Assembly (NCBI GenBank): GCA_016187945.1
Contig: JACPIT010000001.1
Span: forward strand, 1 to 64,000
Reading direction: 5' to 3'
Length of the DNA: 64,000 nt
Origin: Opitutia bacterium
Lineage (GTDB): Bacteria; Verrucomicrobiota; Verrucomicrobiia; Opitutales; Opitutaceae
In this document: positions 41,915 through 50,461 of the stretch, piece after piece
Layout: each line of letters opens with the position of its first letter
Position numbering within the stretch: the first letter of the stretch is position 1
Made by a program: the position numbers and the translations under genes
Notes under the pieces: generated by a model
What the model was told of the DNA's origin: nothing
What the model saw: the letters and a program-made list of their open reading frames with translations, nothing else
Databases searched by the model: none

Positions 41915-43620
41915 TTCGCGAGCGGGTCGACGTTGTTCTTCAGGTCGGTCCAGTCGGTCCTGGGCGCGCGCGGGTCGAGGCCGTAGATGAATTTCTCGAT
42001 GTTGGTGTAGCCGTCGCCGTTGGCGTCCTTGATCGCGTCGGAGGCGTCGTGCGGGTTGAGGCCGTGTGCGATTTCCCAATCGTCGGGCATGCCGTCGGCG
42101 TCGCTGTCGACGTAGGGCGTGCCTTTGTATTCGGGATAGCCACCGACTTCGCGGGGGTCGGTGATGAAGCCAAGCGGAACGAGTTCGCCGAGCTCCTTGG
42201 TCCACTTGTCGGCGTAGCCGTAGAGTTTCGCCTTCGCGGCGGTGTCGGCGGCGATTTTCGCCGGCGCGACGATGCCGGTGCGGACCGCGTTGAGGATGCG
42301 CTCGTCGACGGCGTCGCGGCGCGGGAGCGTGGCGCCGACGTTGGCGAGCACGAAGGCGTAGGCCTCTGACGCGCTGGTGATCGGGAGCGGAGCATGCGGG
42401 AACGGCGCGTCGACGCGGATTTTGGCCAGCGTCTCGTTGAGCGCGTGCTGGCGGACGTCGGGTTGCACGCCGCCGTCCCAGTTATCGCGGGTGACGCGCG
42501 CCTCGCCTTCGACGACGTTGCCGTTCACGTAGGCTCGGCCGAAGTGGTCGACCACCGTCTTGCTGCGCTCGGACTCGGGCTTGAGCAGGCGGTAGCGGAC
42601 GTCGTCGTGCGGCGTGCCGGGGCCGGGTTTGAAGTAGTTGTTGAAGATGTTGAACTGGCTGCGGTGGTCGCCGCCGTCGACGGTGCGGTGGCGCCAGTTG
42701 AAGAGCACGTTGTTCACGAACGTGAAGTCGCCGAACATGCCGACGCTCGGATTGCGGCCGGTGTTGCAGGCCCAGAGGTTGTGATGAAACGTGCTGTTGA
42801 GCCCGCCGATGGTGGAGCCGAAGGCGTGGTGAAAGATGTTGAGCGATTCGGAGGAGATCGAGTTCTGGATGGTGACGTTGACGGTCGGTAGCTTGAGGGC
42901 GGGCGTGTTCGGGTCGCCGTCGTGATCGAACATGTGGCGATACATCGAGATGTTTTCGTCGAGACTCCACGACGCGGAGACGTGATCGATGATGAGATTG
43001 CCGATCGGATTGCCGCCGAGGGAATCGTCGCGGTCGGCCGGATCGGTCTTGCCGCGGCGGAAACGCAGGTGGCGGACGACGACGTCGTGCGTGTCGATCT
43101 GCACGGTGTCGCCGGCGATGCACACGCCGTCGCCGGGCGCGGTGTTGCCAACGATGGTGACGTAGGGCGCGCGGATGCTAAGGCGGTCTTTGAGGCGGAT
43201 GATGCCGGCGACGTTGAAGACGATGATGCGCGGACCGGCTTGCTCGCAGGCGTCGCGGAAGCTGCCGGGGCCGGAGTCGTTGAGATTCGTGACGACGATG
43301 ACTTTGCCGCCGCGGCCGCCGAAGGAATACATGCCGCCGCCCCAGGCGCCGGGGAACGCGGGGATTTTAGCCTGTGGGAGATCGGAGGGTTTCGCGGCGC
43401 CGGGCAGGTAGGGTTTGCCCTTCGCGGCCCAGGCTTGGATCTCGGGCTGCGCGCGCGCCCAGGCTTCGTCGGAGAGGCGATCGGTGACGGCGGTCTCGGC
43501 CTTGGCCGCGGCCATGATGTCGGACGGGACTTTCGGGTAACCTTGCGCGAGGGCGACTGCGGCGGCGCTCGCGAAGGCGAGGACGGCGAGTGGGGAACGG
43601 GTGGAGCGGTGCAGCTTCAT
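41911..43620 (-). CDS. Secreted pectate-lyase-like (PL1-type) beta-helix protein with C-terminal TSP3/calcium repeat
   Basis: 569 residues. A signal peptide (MKLHRSTRSPLAVLAFASAA) precedes a parallel beta-helix of the pectate lyase type: FPGAWGGGMYSFGGRGGKVI, VTNLNDSGPGSFRDACEQ, NLIIDHVSASWSLDENISMY, NSTFHHNLWACNTGRNP, FVNNVLFNWRHR. The C terminus ends with calcium-binding repeats (DSDADGMPDDWEIAHGLNP, DANGDGYTNIEKFIYG), common in secreted Verrucomicrobiota and Planctomycetota proteins. It probably cleaves polygalacturonate or rhamnogalacturonan by beta-elimination. The start is ATG 43620; the frame extends a little to 43650. The TAG stop lies in a palindromic repeat, so the C-terminal tail may have been reset by the insertion. 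Confidence 0.88.
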   Translation of the reverse strand: MKLHRSTRSPLAVLAFASAAAVALAQGYPKVPSDIMAAAKAETAVTDRLSDEAWARAQPEIQAWAAKGKPYLPGAAKPSDLPQAKIPAFPGAWGGGMYSFGGRGGKVIVVTNLNDSGPGSFRDACEQAGPRIIVFNVAGIIRLKDRLSIRAPYVTIVGNTAPGDGVCIAGDTVQIDTHDVVVRHLRFRRGKTDPADRDDSLGGNPIGNLIIDHVSASWSLDENISMYRHMFDHDGDPNTPALKLPTVNVTIQNSISSESLNIFHHAFGSTIGGLNSTFHHNLWACNTGRNPSVGMFGDFTFVNNVLFNWRHRTVDGGDHRSQFNIFNNYFKPGPGTPHDDVRYRLLKPESERSKTVVDHFGRAYVNGNVVEGEARVTRDNWDGGVQPDVRQHALNETLAKIRVDAPFPHAPLPITSASEAYAFVLANVGATLPRRDAVDERILNAVRTGIVAPAKIAADTAAKAKLYGYADKWTKELGELVPLGFITDPREVGGYPEYKGTPYVDSDADGMPDDWEIAHGLNPHDASDAIKDANGDGYTNIEKFIYGLDPRAPRTDWTDLKNNVDPLAK

Positions 43621-43639
43621 GGTGACCGGAGTGTGGTGG

Positions 43640-44287
43640 TTATTTGCCACCGCCCGGGGGAGCGCGGTGAAGGAGATTTTTCTCGGCGGCCTTCATGTCG
43701 TAGCCGGCCTTCGTGAGGTAATTGTTGATGCGTCCCTTGTATTTGCCGAACCACGCGTGCTTCTCTTCGGAGGTGTTCGCGTCCATCGCGTGTTCGCGCG
43801 CTTCGGTGAGCCAGGCGAGGATCTGCGTTTTCTGCTCGGCGGTGAGGTTGGGCAACATTTCCTGATAAACGCGGAAGGTGAGCGGGAGCACGCCGTAGGT
43901 CATGCCGTCTTTGACGCCGTCGATCTGCTCGGGCGTGAGCTCGGCGGCGAGGGCGGCGAGAAATTGGGCGTGGAGTTCGGCGAGGTGGGCGTCGGTTTTC
44001 GCGAGGACTTCGGCGCGGCGCGCTTCGGCTTGGGTTTTATCAGCGGTTTCTTTCGCGAGTTTCAGACCGTTGTCGCGCAGTTGGTGAATCGGGCGTAGCG
44101 CGTCGTATTGGCGGGCAATGAGGTCGCGAACGCGGGTGGCCTTCGCGGCGTCGTTGAGATGGAGCGGGCCGACGATTTTTTCGGCGCGCTGCACGAGTGC
44201 GGGAGCGGGCGGCGGCGGAGCATCGGCGCGGACGAGCAGTGGAAGGGCGGCGGCGAGGACGAAGCAGCGAAGGCGGAGCGAGAGCAT
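43640..44287 (-). CDS. Secreted DUF3826-like protein
   Basis: 215 residues with a signal peptide (MLSLRLRCFVLAAALPLLVRA) and a mainly alpha-helical mature part (VQRAEKIVGPLHLNDAAKAT, AELTPEQIDGVKDGMTYGVL, MLPNLTAEQKTQILAWLTEA, WFGKYKGRINNYLTKAGYD). It resembles DUF3826 proteins, which occur beside pectin-active enzymes in Bacteroidota and Verrucomicrobiota; function unknown. ATG 44287 is used; a TTG at 44296 is in frame. The pectate-lyase-like gene begins 19 bp after its stop, so the two are probably co-transcribed. A terminator lies just upstream, so a promoter should lie in the roughly 60 bp between. Confidence 0.75.
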   Translation of the reverse strand: MLSLRLRCFVLAAALPLLVRADAPPPPAPALVQRAEKIVGPLHLNDAAKATRVRDLIARQYDALRPIHQLRDNGLKLAKETADKTQAEARRAEVLAKTDAHLAELHAQFLAALAAELTPEQIDGVKDGMTYGVLPLTFRVYQEMLPNLTAEQKTQILAWLTEAREHAMDANTSEEKHAWFGKYKGRINNYLTKAGYDMKAAEKNLLHRAPPGGGK

Positions 44288-44345
44288 GGAGAACAAGAGA
44301 CGAAAATCGCGCGTGAGACGCTACGGTAGGGCGGTGGTATTCTGG

Positions 44346-44378
44346 AAAAAAGGCCCGGTCCGTGAAAGACCGGGCCTT
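44346..44378 (-). terminator. Rho-independent terminator after the TonB receptor gene
   Basis: On the minus strand, a stem AGGCCCGGTC (as GACCGGGCCT) with a 7-nt loop is followed by a run of six T (plus-strand aaaaaa at 44346-44351). It lies 27 bp past the receptor stop codon, in the right orientation, and separates the receptor from the DUF3826/lyase genes. Confidence 0.88.
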
Positions 44379-44404
44379 CCCCTAGCAAACGTTATGAACC
44401 CAAA

Positions 44405-47400
44405 TTACCAGTTGCCGCTGACGCCGAAGGTCCAAGTGACGCCGAAGCGACGGCGGTCGGCGAGTGATGCGTAGTCGGGCAGTTGGCCGCCGTCGTGGCG
44501 CCAGACTTGATCGCGTTCGCCGTTGAAGATGTCGCGACCGCTCAGGAACAGGCTGTAGTGCTTGCTAAGCATGTAAGACGCGTTGAGGTCGATGCGCGAT
44601 TCGGCCGGTTGAATCTTGCGGAATATCTGGCCGTTGACGGTGAGACGCTCGCCACCGATTTCGTTGTCGTTCTTGTAGGTTCCCCGCAGTTGGACGGTCA
44701 GGCGGTTGCCGGCGTATTGCAGACCGGCGCCGCCGGAGCGATTCGAGCGGAGCGTAACCGTGTTCACGGAGGGCGTGATGACGACCGTCGTGCCGTTGGG
44801 ATTTGTGAGGGTGTAAGGCGCGGGAGCGTCGGGCGTGGGGAAGTCGGTCATCGAGTAGCTGACGAAGCCGGAGACGCGGCGTCCCCATTTGCCGACGAAG
44901 CCGAGGTCTTGGCGGACTTCAAATTCCCAGCCCGATGTCTTCTGCTTCGTCGTGCTGTTTGTCGACGTGACGACGCGCCACTCGCTGTAATCGCTCCCAT
45001 CGAGGCCGAGGGCGTTCATGACGGCGTCGAATGCGGGCGAACCGGCGTAGGTGGTGAAGTTCATCGTCTGGTTCGTGATGCTCTTCGTGTAGTAGCTGAC
45101 GGTGAACTTGCCGCCGTTATCGGTGAAGTAGGACGCCTCCATATCCCAGTTCTGTGCGGTTTCAGGCTTGAGCGCGGGGTTCGCGACCTTGATCTCGCCG
45201 ATCGCGCCGTTGTTGGACTGCTGCTCGGTGGAGGTGAATTCGTTGAACGAGAAATCGTTGGTGCCGGAGACGACACCGCCCGCCGCTCCGGACTCGAGGC
45301 TTTGGAGTTTGAACGACCGCGAGTAGGCGAGCTTCAGATCGATTTTCTTGGTGAGCTTGTAGGCGGTGTTGACGCTGTAGGACGGGTCGCCGGTGACGTG
45401 CTGGTTAACTTCACGTGCCGCTTGGAATTGGAGCATGCGGGCGCGAAGATCGCGGACGCCACTGCCGGTGGGGGGGCCATACGGAACGGTCGGGAAAGCG
45501 ATGCCTTTCGAAGTGAGCAGTGCCCGGAGCGCGGTGCCGGTGGCATCGTTGGCGAAGAGCGGACGATTCGTGGGTTGGGTGATCACGACGCCGTTTTCGA
45601 CGCGACCGTTGCCGATGCTCGTCTGGATGCCGTTGGGCGCGAGTGTCGGGTCGGTGAAGATCGAGCCATCGGAGCTGCGAACGAAATCCCACTTGCCGTC
45701 CGTGAACGGGGTGCGACCGACGCGCCCCTTACGCTCCTGACGCATACCACCGACAATGGAGAGGCGACCGTCGAAAAACGAGCCATTGGCCATGGCATAC
45801 CAGGCATCGATCGTCTCGTTGAGGTTCTTCTGCTGACCGACGAAGCTGTTGTAGTTTTCGACCCGAGTGTTGGTCGACTCGTCGAAATCGGGCACGTAGA
45901 AAATGTTGTTCGCCGAGTTCACTTCGTAGAGCTTGTAAGTGGAGGCCCACTGCTGGGGCGCGAGGCCGAAGCCCGGGGTGACGCCTTGATAACTGGAATC
46001 GAGGATGTCGGCGACGGTGTAAGAAGAGCCGGGCCGGAGGATCTGGCGGTAACCGGTGCCGCGTCCGGACTTCATGTTGCGATCTTCGTCATGTCGGTAG
46101 CCCGTCTGGACAACGATGCTGTTGGAGCCGAGCCACGGAATGAAGTCGAGCGGGCGGGAAACATCGATTTTATAGAGCCCGATCGTGCGTTCGTTGTGCG
46201 ATTCGCCAGACTTGGCTGTCGTGCCGTCGAAAACCCAGTTGTTGAGCGCGGTGTAGTCGAGCGGGAGATTGGTCGATCGAGTGAACGTTTCCGCGCGGTT
46301 CGGGATACCTTTATCGAATCCGTAGAGCGCGACTCGCCCAGGATTGAGGTTAAGGTTCACCTCTGAGAAGTGACCGTTTTCTTCGTCTTTGAAATCGCTC
46401 TTTGAAACCGAGTAGCTGCCTGCCGCGTTGATTTGGAAGCCCCAGAAGTTCGCGTCGTATTGGAGCTGTCCGCTCAGCGTGTCGCCGATGCGGTCGCGTG
46501 TCGTCACCGTCATCGCAGTGGTGCTATTGGACGTCGTGCCGACGACCTGAGTGCCGTCCCAAGTCGCGCCGTTGGCGATGGCCGGGCGGAAATCGAGTCG
46601 GCGGTTGGCTTCCGCTGTCTCGTAGGTGCTGTATTGGACGTTGGCGCGGATCGTCTGATTCGGAGTGGGGCGCCAGTCGACGCGGAAGTTGCCCGAGCGG
46701 CGCTCGGTCAGCATCGGCGAGTCGGTGATCTGATAGCGCGTCAGCACCGGATTGGCGATCGAGCTCGCTTGTCCGGCGGAATTCGTGAATGCGCCGTTCT
46801 GAAAATTGGTGGCTTGATTGTTGTTCCACACCGGCTGCGCGCGCCAGGTTTCGGAAAACTCCTGGGACCAGGCGGCGGAAGCGGAGATGCCGAAATTTTT
46901 GGTGACCGGGTAGGAAACGGATCCGTCGAAGCCGGGCGTCGTCTTGTAGGTCTTCTTGTTGACCGGGCCGGGAGTCTTCTTGAAGAGGTCGGACTGCATG
47001 TCGTTCCAGTTGAAAAAGAGGCGGCCGCTGTAGGTGAGCTTCGGGAATTCGAAGGCGTTGCGCGTGACGAGATTCACCTGTCCGCCGATGGAGTTGGCGG
47101 GCATGTCGGGCGTCGCGACCTTGATAAGTTCGATGCGAACCGCGTTGTTGATCGAGAGTTGGTCGAGGCCGACTTGCCGAGTGAGGTTGCCGGGCAGCGT
47201 GCTCGAAACGGGCAGGCCATCGATCAGGATGGCGGTGTCTTCAGGACCGAAGCCGCGGACCGAGATACCGTTGGCCGCGTTATCGGCGAAGCCCTGGTTG
47301 TTGCCGCCGGAGGCGCCGTAGTCGAGTTGGACGCCGGGGAGAAATTTGACGAACTCGCCCACGTTGCCGCTGGGCACGTAGCCGAATTGGTCCGTCGCGA

Positions 47401-47899
47401 CGACGGTCTTGATGTTAACCGCGTTGCGCTCCTCGGCTGTCGCGGTCGCGCGCGCGTTGCGGTAGCGCTCGGCGTTTACCACATAGGGGTCGAGTTCGAG
47501 CGTCTTGGCACCGTCGTCTTTCGCGGCCTGCTCGCGGAAACGGAGGTCGTGAATCGTGACTTCACCGGCAGTGACCGTCACGCGGGTGACGATGTCCGAC
47601 TCGCCGATGTAGCTCGCACGCATCTCGATCTCGCCCGCGGGAACATTGGCGAACTCGTAGTCGCCATAGGAATTCGAGACGACCTGCTTGCCCGAGCCGG
47701 CGAGACGGAGCACGACGTTCTCGAGCGTGCGGCCGTTCGTGGCGTTGGTGATCGTGCCGCGAATCGTGCCCGTCGTCGGGGATTGAGCGGTGGCGGAGGC
47801 AGCGAGGAGCGTGGCCGCGAAGGCCATCGCGAGGACACGAGTCAGGCGGGAGCAAAAATGAAACAACGCTCCGGCCCGTGAGGGTGGTATGCAGCGCAT
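44405..47899 (-). CDS. TonB-dependent receptor with carboxypeptidase-like N-terminal domain
   Basis: 1164 residues. A signal sequence (hydrophobic MAFAATLLAASATAQ, preceded by MRCIPPSRAG) is followed by a CarboxypepD_reg-like domain (TIRGTITNATNGRTLENVVL, about 50-130). A plug domain comes next (FVKFLPGVQLDYG, GISVRGFGPEDTAILIDGLP, NSIGGQVNLVTRNAF), then a 22-strand barrel ending in an aromatic residue (TFGVSGNW). It is an outer-membrane active-transport channel for oligosaccharides. No SusD-like gene is visible nearby. ATG 47899 is used; the frame extends to 47947 and an internal ATG exists at residue 25. A strong terminator follows the gene. Confidence 0.92.
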   Translation of the reverse strand: MRCIPPSRAGALFHFCSRLTRVLAMAFAATLLAASATAQSPTTGTIRGTITNATNGRTLENVVLRLAGSGKQVVSNSYGDYEFANVPAGEIEMRASYIGESDIVTRVTVTAGEVTIHDLRFREQAAKDDGAKTLELDPYVVNAERYRNARATATAEERNAVNIKTVVATDQFGYVPSGNVGEFVKFLPGVQLDYGASGGNNQGFADNAANGISVRGFGPEDTAILIDGLPVSSTLPGNLTRQVGLDQLSINNAVRIELIKVATPDMPANSIGGQVNLVTRNAFEFPKLTYSGRLFFNWNDMQSDLFKKTPGPVNKKTYKTTPGFDGSVSYPVTKNFGISASAAWSQEFSETWRAQPVWNNNQATNFQNGAFTNSAGQASSIANPVLTRYQITDSPMLTERRSGNFRVDWRPTPNQTIRANVQYSTYETAEANRRLDFRPAIANGATWDGTQVVGTTSNSTTAMTVTTRDRIGDTLSGQLQYDANFWGFQINAAGSYSVSKSDFKDEENGHFSEVNLNLNPGRVALYGFDKGIPNRAETFTRSTNLPLDYTALNNWVFDGTTAKSGESHNERTIGLYKIDVSRPLDFIPWLGSNSIVVQTGYRHDEDRNMKSGRGTGYRQILRPGSSYTVADILDSSYQGVTPGFGLAPQQWASTYKLYEVNSANNIFYVPDFDESTNTRVENYNSFVGQQKNLNETIDAWYAMANGSFFDGRLSIVGGMRQERKGRVGRTPFTDGKWDFVRSSDGSIFTDPTLAPNGIQTSIGNGRVENGVVITQPTNRPLFANDATGTALRALLTSKGIAFPTVPYGPPTGSGVRDLRARMLQFQAAREVNQHVTGDPSYSVNTAYKLTKKIDLKLAYSRSFKLQSLESGAAGGVVSGTNDFSFNEFTSTEQQSNNGAIGEIKVANPALKPETAQNWDMEASYFTDNGGKFTVSYYTKSITNQTMNFTTYAGSPAFDAVMNALGLDGSDYSEWRVVTSTNSTTKQKTSGWEFEVRQDLGFVGKWGRRVSGFVSYSMTDFPTPDAPAPYTLTNPNGTTVVITPSVNTVTLRSNRSGGAGLQYAGNRLTVQLRGTYKNDNEIGGERLTVNGQIFRKIQPAESRIDLNASYMLSKHYSLFLSGRDIFNGERDQVWRHDGGQLPDYASLADRRRFGVTWTFGVSGNW

Positions 47900-47964
47900 C
47901 GGTGTGCAGGGTTTGAGGGGTGATGGACACGCGAGCGGGATTCTCACGGTCCTTGGGTGTCGCC

Positions 47965-48043
47965 GTTATACCATGAGCGGGCACCTGATTCTCCCGACTA
48001 TAGACCGAAATTTGCCTAGTTCCTAAGTTCAAAAATGAGGAAC
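47965..48043 (-). promoter_or_regulatory. Possible promoter/operator of the TonB receptor gene
   Basis: The minus strand shows an extended -10-like TGGTATAAC (47973-47965) about 65 bp before the ATG. Further upstream is an inverted repeat GTTCCT-N13-AGGAAC (48019-48024 / 48038-48043) that includes TTAGGA on the minus strand. No good -35 box is visible. The assignment is tentative. Confidence 0.3.
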
Positions 48044-48082
48044 AGGCAACAACCCCGGATCTCGCCGCCGAGCGGCCCGAGG

Positions 48083-50461
48083 CTATTTGGCGGAAGCCTT
48101 CACCTCGCGCACTTCGCCGGGCTTCACCTTGTAACTGTAGATGTGGAGGTTGAGGAATTCTTCGACCTTGGCGAAGGTGCCGGCGCGGGCGCGCGGGAGG
48201 CCGCGCGTGTAGTCCGTGGGCAAATCGGCGAAATCAACTTCAGCATTTTTCTCCGCCGCTGCCGCAAACGCTCGGGCGGCGAGGTATTGGCCGCGGCGCA
48301 GTTCGCCTTCGCGTCCGGGGAACGAAAGCAGGAGCACCGGTTTCTTGATTTGCTCCGGATGACGACGTAGCGGAGCGGCATCGAGCCGCGCCGCGTCGCC
48401 GAAAGCGCCGCGCACGAGCTGCGGAAACGCGGCGCCCTCGTTCCAGTATTGCTCGCGCAACCAGCTCTGGAGATCGATTGGAGCGTCCATCGCCACTGCA
48501 CAGCGGAAACGCTCCGGGTGATCCTGCAGCGCGCGCAACGCGATGAATCCGCCGTGGCCGCGCCCAAACAGCGCGACGCGATCGCGATTCACCTGAAAAC
48601 GTTTTTCGAGCTCGTCGATCGTCCTGAGAATGTCGTCGATCTGCACGAGGTCGTAGCCGGCTTTCAGTGCGTCGCGGTGCTTGATGCCGAGGCCCCACGC
48701 ACCGCGGCCATTGATCTGCACGACCGCGAAACCCATGTCCGCGAGCGCGTGAATTTCAGTGCGGAAATTCGAGCTGACGCGCTGCCACGGCACATCCGGG
48801 CATACGATGACCATCGGATACGGCTTAAGGCGAGGCGTCGTCGGCACGGTGACGAGACCGGTGATGAGCGCTCCGTCGGGACGCGCGAAATAGAACGGCA
48901 CCGTCGCGAACGTGCGCTTCGCATCGAGCCACGGCGCGCGGCGTGCGAACTGCGACAGTTTGCTCTTCTCGCGATCGTAGACGAAGAACGCGCCGCCGTC
49001 GGCGGGCCCCTGCGTGGCGACGATGAAGCGACGGCCGGAGGTGTCCCAATCGACGATGTCCACCGCGAGGCCGGGGAGGAGTTTCTCGAGCGTCGCCTGC
49101 GCGTCACGCCACTCGGGACGCAACCACGCGGTCGTGCGCATCGCGGCCTCGTAGCGAATGCCGGCGAGTTCCTGGGTGTGCGGGTCGAAGACGAGCGTGT
49201 CCGGCGGAAACGCGTCCGTCGGAGCGCCGATCAGATCGAAATGAAGGTTCTCGAAGGCGACCTTGCCGGTCTGTCCGGTGGACAAATTACGACTGTAAAC
49301 GGCAAATGTGTCGCGCCCGCGATTCGAGGCGTAGAAGAGCACGTCGCCGGTCGGATCGAAGCCGAGCGGGAGTTCGCGTTCACCGAAGAAATTTTCCGGC
49401 GAGATCGAAAATTCGCCGGCCCCCATCGTCTGCGCCAGCGGCTTGCCCGCGCCGCCGGCCTTGCGCCCGAGGTAGTCGTAACGCAGCGGAAATTTTCCGA
49501 GCACCGAGTTCGGAATCGTGATGCGGAGCAGGCCTTGTTGGTCCAAAAGAAAATCGCGATCCTCGCGCACCTGGTCGCTGGCGATCAGGCGCAGCTTCCC
49601 CGTGCTCGCGTCGGCGGAGAAGAGTTGGAGAGAGCGTGACGAACCGGTGCCGGTGGCCAGCAAATGCACCGCGCCGGCGCGTTCTGGATCGAGCCGGAGC
49701 ACGCGCAACGTCCGCGGCACGGCGCCGGGACGCTCCGAGACGATGTTCGCCGCGGCTTCTTCGGGCGTCGCGAGGTTCGCTGTGTCGGCGGTGACGTCGT
49801 TGCCGAATTTGCCGCCGGAGGTATCGGTCTCCATCGGACGATCTGGAGTGTTCACGCGTTGCTCGAAAGAGCGATCGGCGCGATCGATCGCGAACCGCTC
49901 GACCAGCGGCGATTTCGGCAAATCGAGTTGGCTGTCGCCGAGATCCTTCGGGCTGACGAGCACGCCTGCGTTTTTGCCGTCGACATCGAAACCGAGCACG
50001 ACGCCGGAGACGCTCAACCAGCGCGGCGGCATGCCCACGGCGGTATCGGTGGAGCGATTCGTCTGAATCACGAGCCGCTCCGGCGTCGCCCACGCCATCC
50101 AGAGGATGCGCGCGGGCGTCTTCTCGAATTGGTGGGCGATTTGGGCGGGCGTCGATGTCGCGTCGTCCGCGACCACAACCTTCGCGCGCGCGGCGTCGGG
50201 ATGATCGAGATCGGCGGTAACGACGTAGAGCTTATCGTCTTCGCGGATCGAAAACGCGAGGAACCGGCCGTCGGGCGAGATCGCGGCCCGGTCGGTGCGC
50301 AGCGGCTCGAAAAAGTCGTTGAAACGCGACGCGTCCGGCACGACCGGCGGCGGCAGCGCAGTTTCGGGCACGCGCGTCGCGCGGGTGATCGGCGTTTCGG
50401 CAAATTCCTGAGCGTGGACGACGCTCGCGCACGCGAGCAGCGAAAACAGCAATAATTTCAT
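48083..50461 (-). CDS. S9 prolyl-oligopeptidase-like protein lacking catalytic serine
   Basis: 792 residues with a signal peptide (MKLLLFSLLACASVVHA). A seven-bladed-propeller-type region (FEPLRTDRAAISPDGRFLAF, LQLFSADASTGKLRL, LGFDPTGDVLFYASNRGRD) leads to an S9 alpha/beta-hydrolase domain (YPMVIVCPDVPWQRVSSNF, ADMGFAVVQINGRGAWGLG, DILRTIDELEKRFQVNRDRV). At the nucleophile elbow it reads FGRGHGGFIAL, so the serine position (635) is glycine. The usual acid loop (here LSFPGREGELRRG) and HGF histidine are also absent. Probably a pseudo-peptidase with a binding or structural role. ATG 50461 overlaps the stop of the intact hydrolase upstream (ATGA). Paralogue of the protein at 37667-39253. Confidence 0.8.
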   Translation of the reverse strand: MKLLLFSLLACASVVHAQEFAETPITRATRVPETALPPPVVPDASRFNDFFEPLRTDRAAISPDGRFLAFSIREDDKLYVVTADLDHPDAARAKVVVADDATSTPAQIAHQFEKTPARILWMAWATPERLVIQTNRSTDTAVGMPPRWLSVSGVVLGFDVDGKNAGVLVSPKDLGDSQLDLPKSPLVERFAIDRADRSFEQRVNTPDRPMETDTSGGKFGNDVTADTANLATPEEAAANIVSERPGAVPRTLRVLRLDPERAGAVHLLATGTGSSRSLQLFSADASTGKLRLIASDQVREDRDFLLDQQGLLRITIPNSVLGKFPLRYDYLGRKAGGAGKPLAQTMGAGEFSISPENFFGERELPLGFDPTGDVLFYASNRGRDTFAVYSRNLSTGQTGKVAFENLHFDLIGAPTDAFPPDTLVFDPHTQELAGIRYEAAMRTTAWLRPEWRDAQATLEKLLPGLAVDIVDWDTSGRRFIVATQGPADGGAFFVYDREKSKLSQFARRAPWLDAKRTFATVPFYFARPDGALITGLVTVPTTPRLKPYPMVIVCPDVPWQRVSSNFRTEIHALADMGFAVVQINGRGAWGLGIKHRDALKAGYDLVQIDDILRTIDELEKRFQVNRDRVALFGRGHGGFIALRALQDHPERFRCAVAMDAPIDLQSWLREQYWNEGAAFPQLVRGAFGDAARLDAAPLRRHPEQIKKPVLLLSFPGREGELRRGQYLAARAFAAAAEKNAEVDFADLPTDYTRGLPRARAGTFAKVEEFLNLHIYSYKVKPGEVREVKASAK

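Noticed and set aside
44483-46366. A 627-codon plus-strand frame opposite the first TonB receptor
   Set aside because: Antisense shadow of the receptor barrel; no domain signature.
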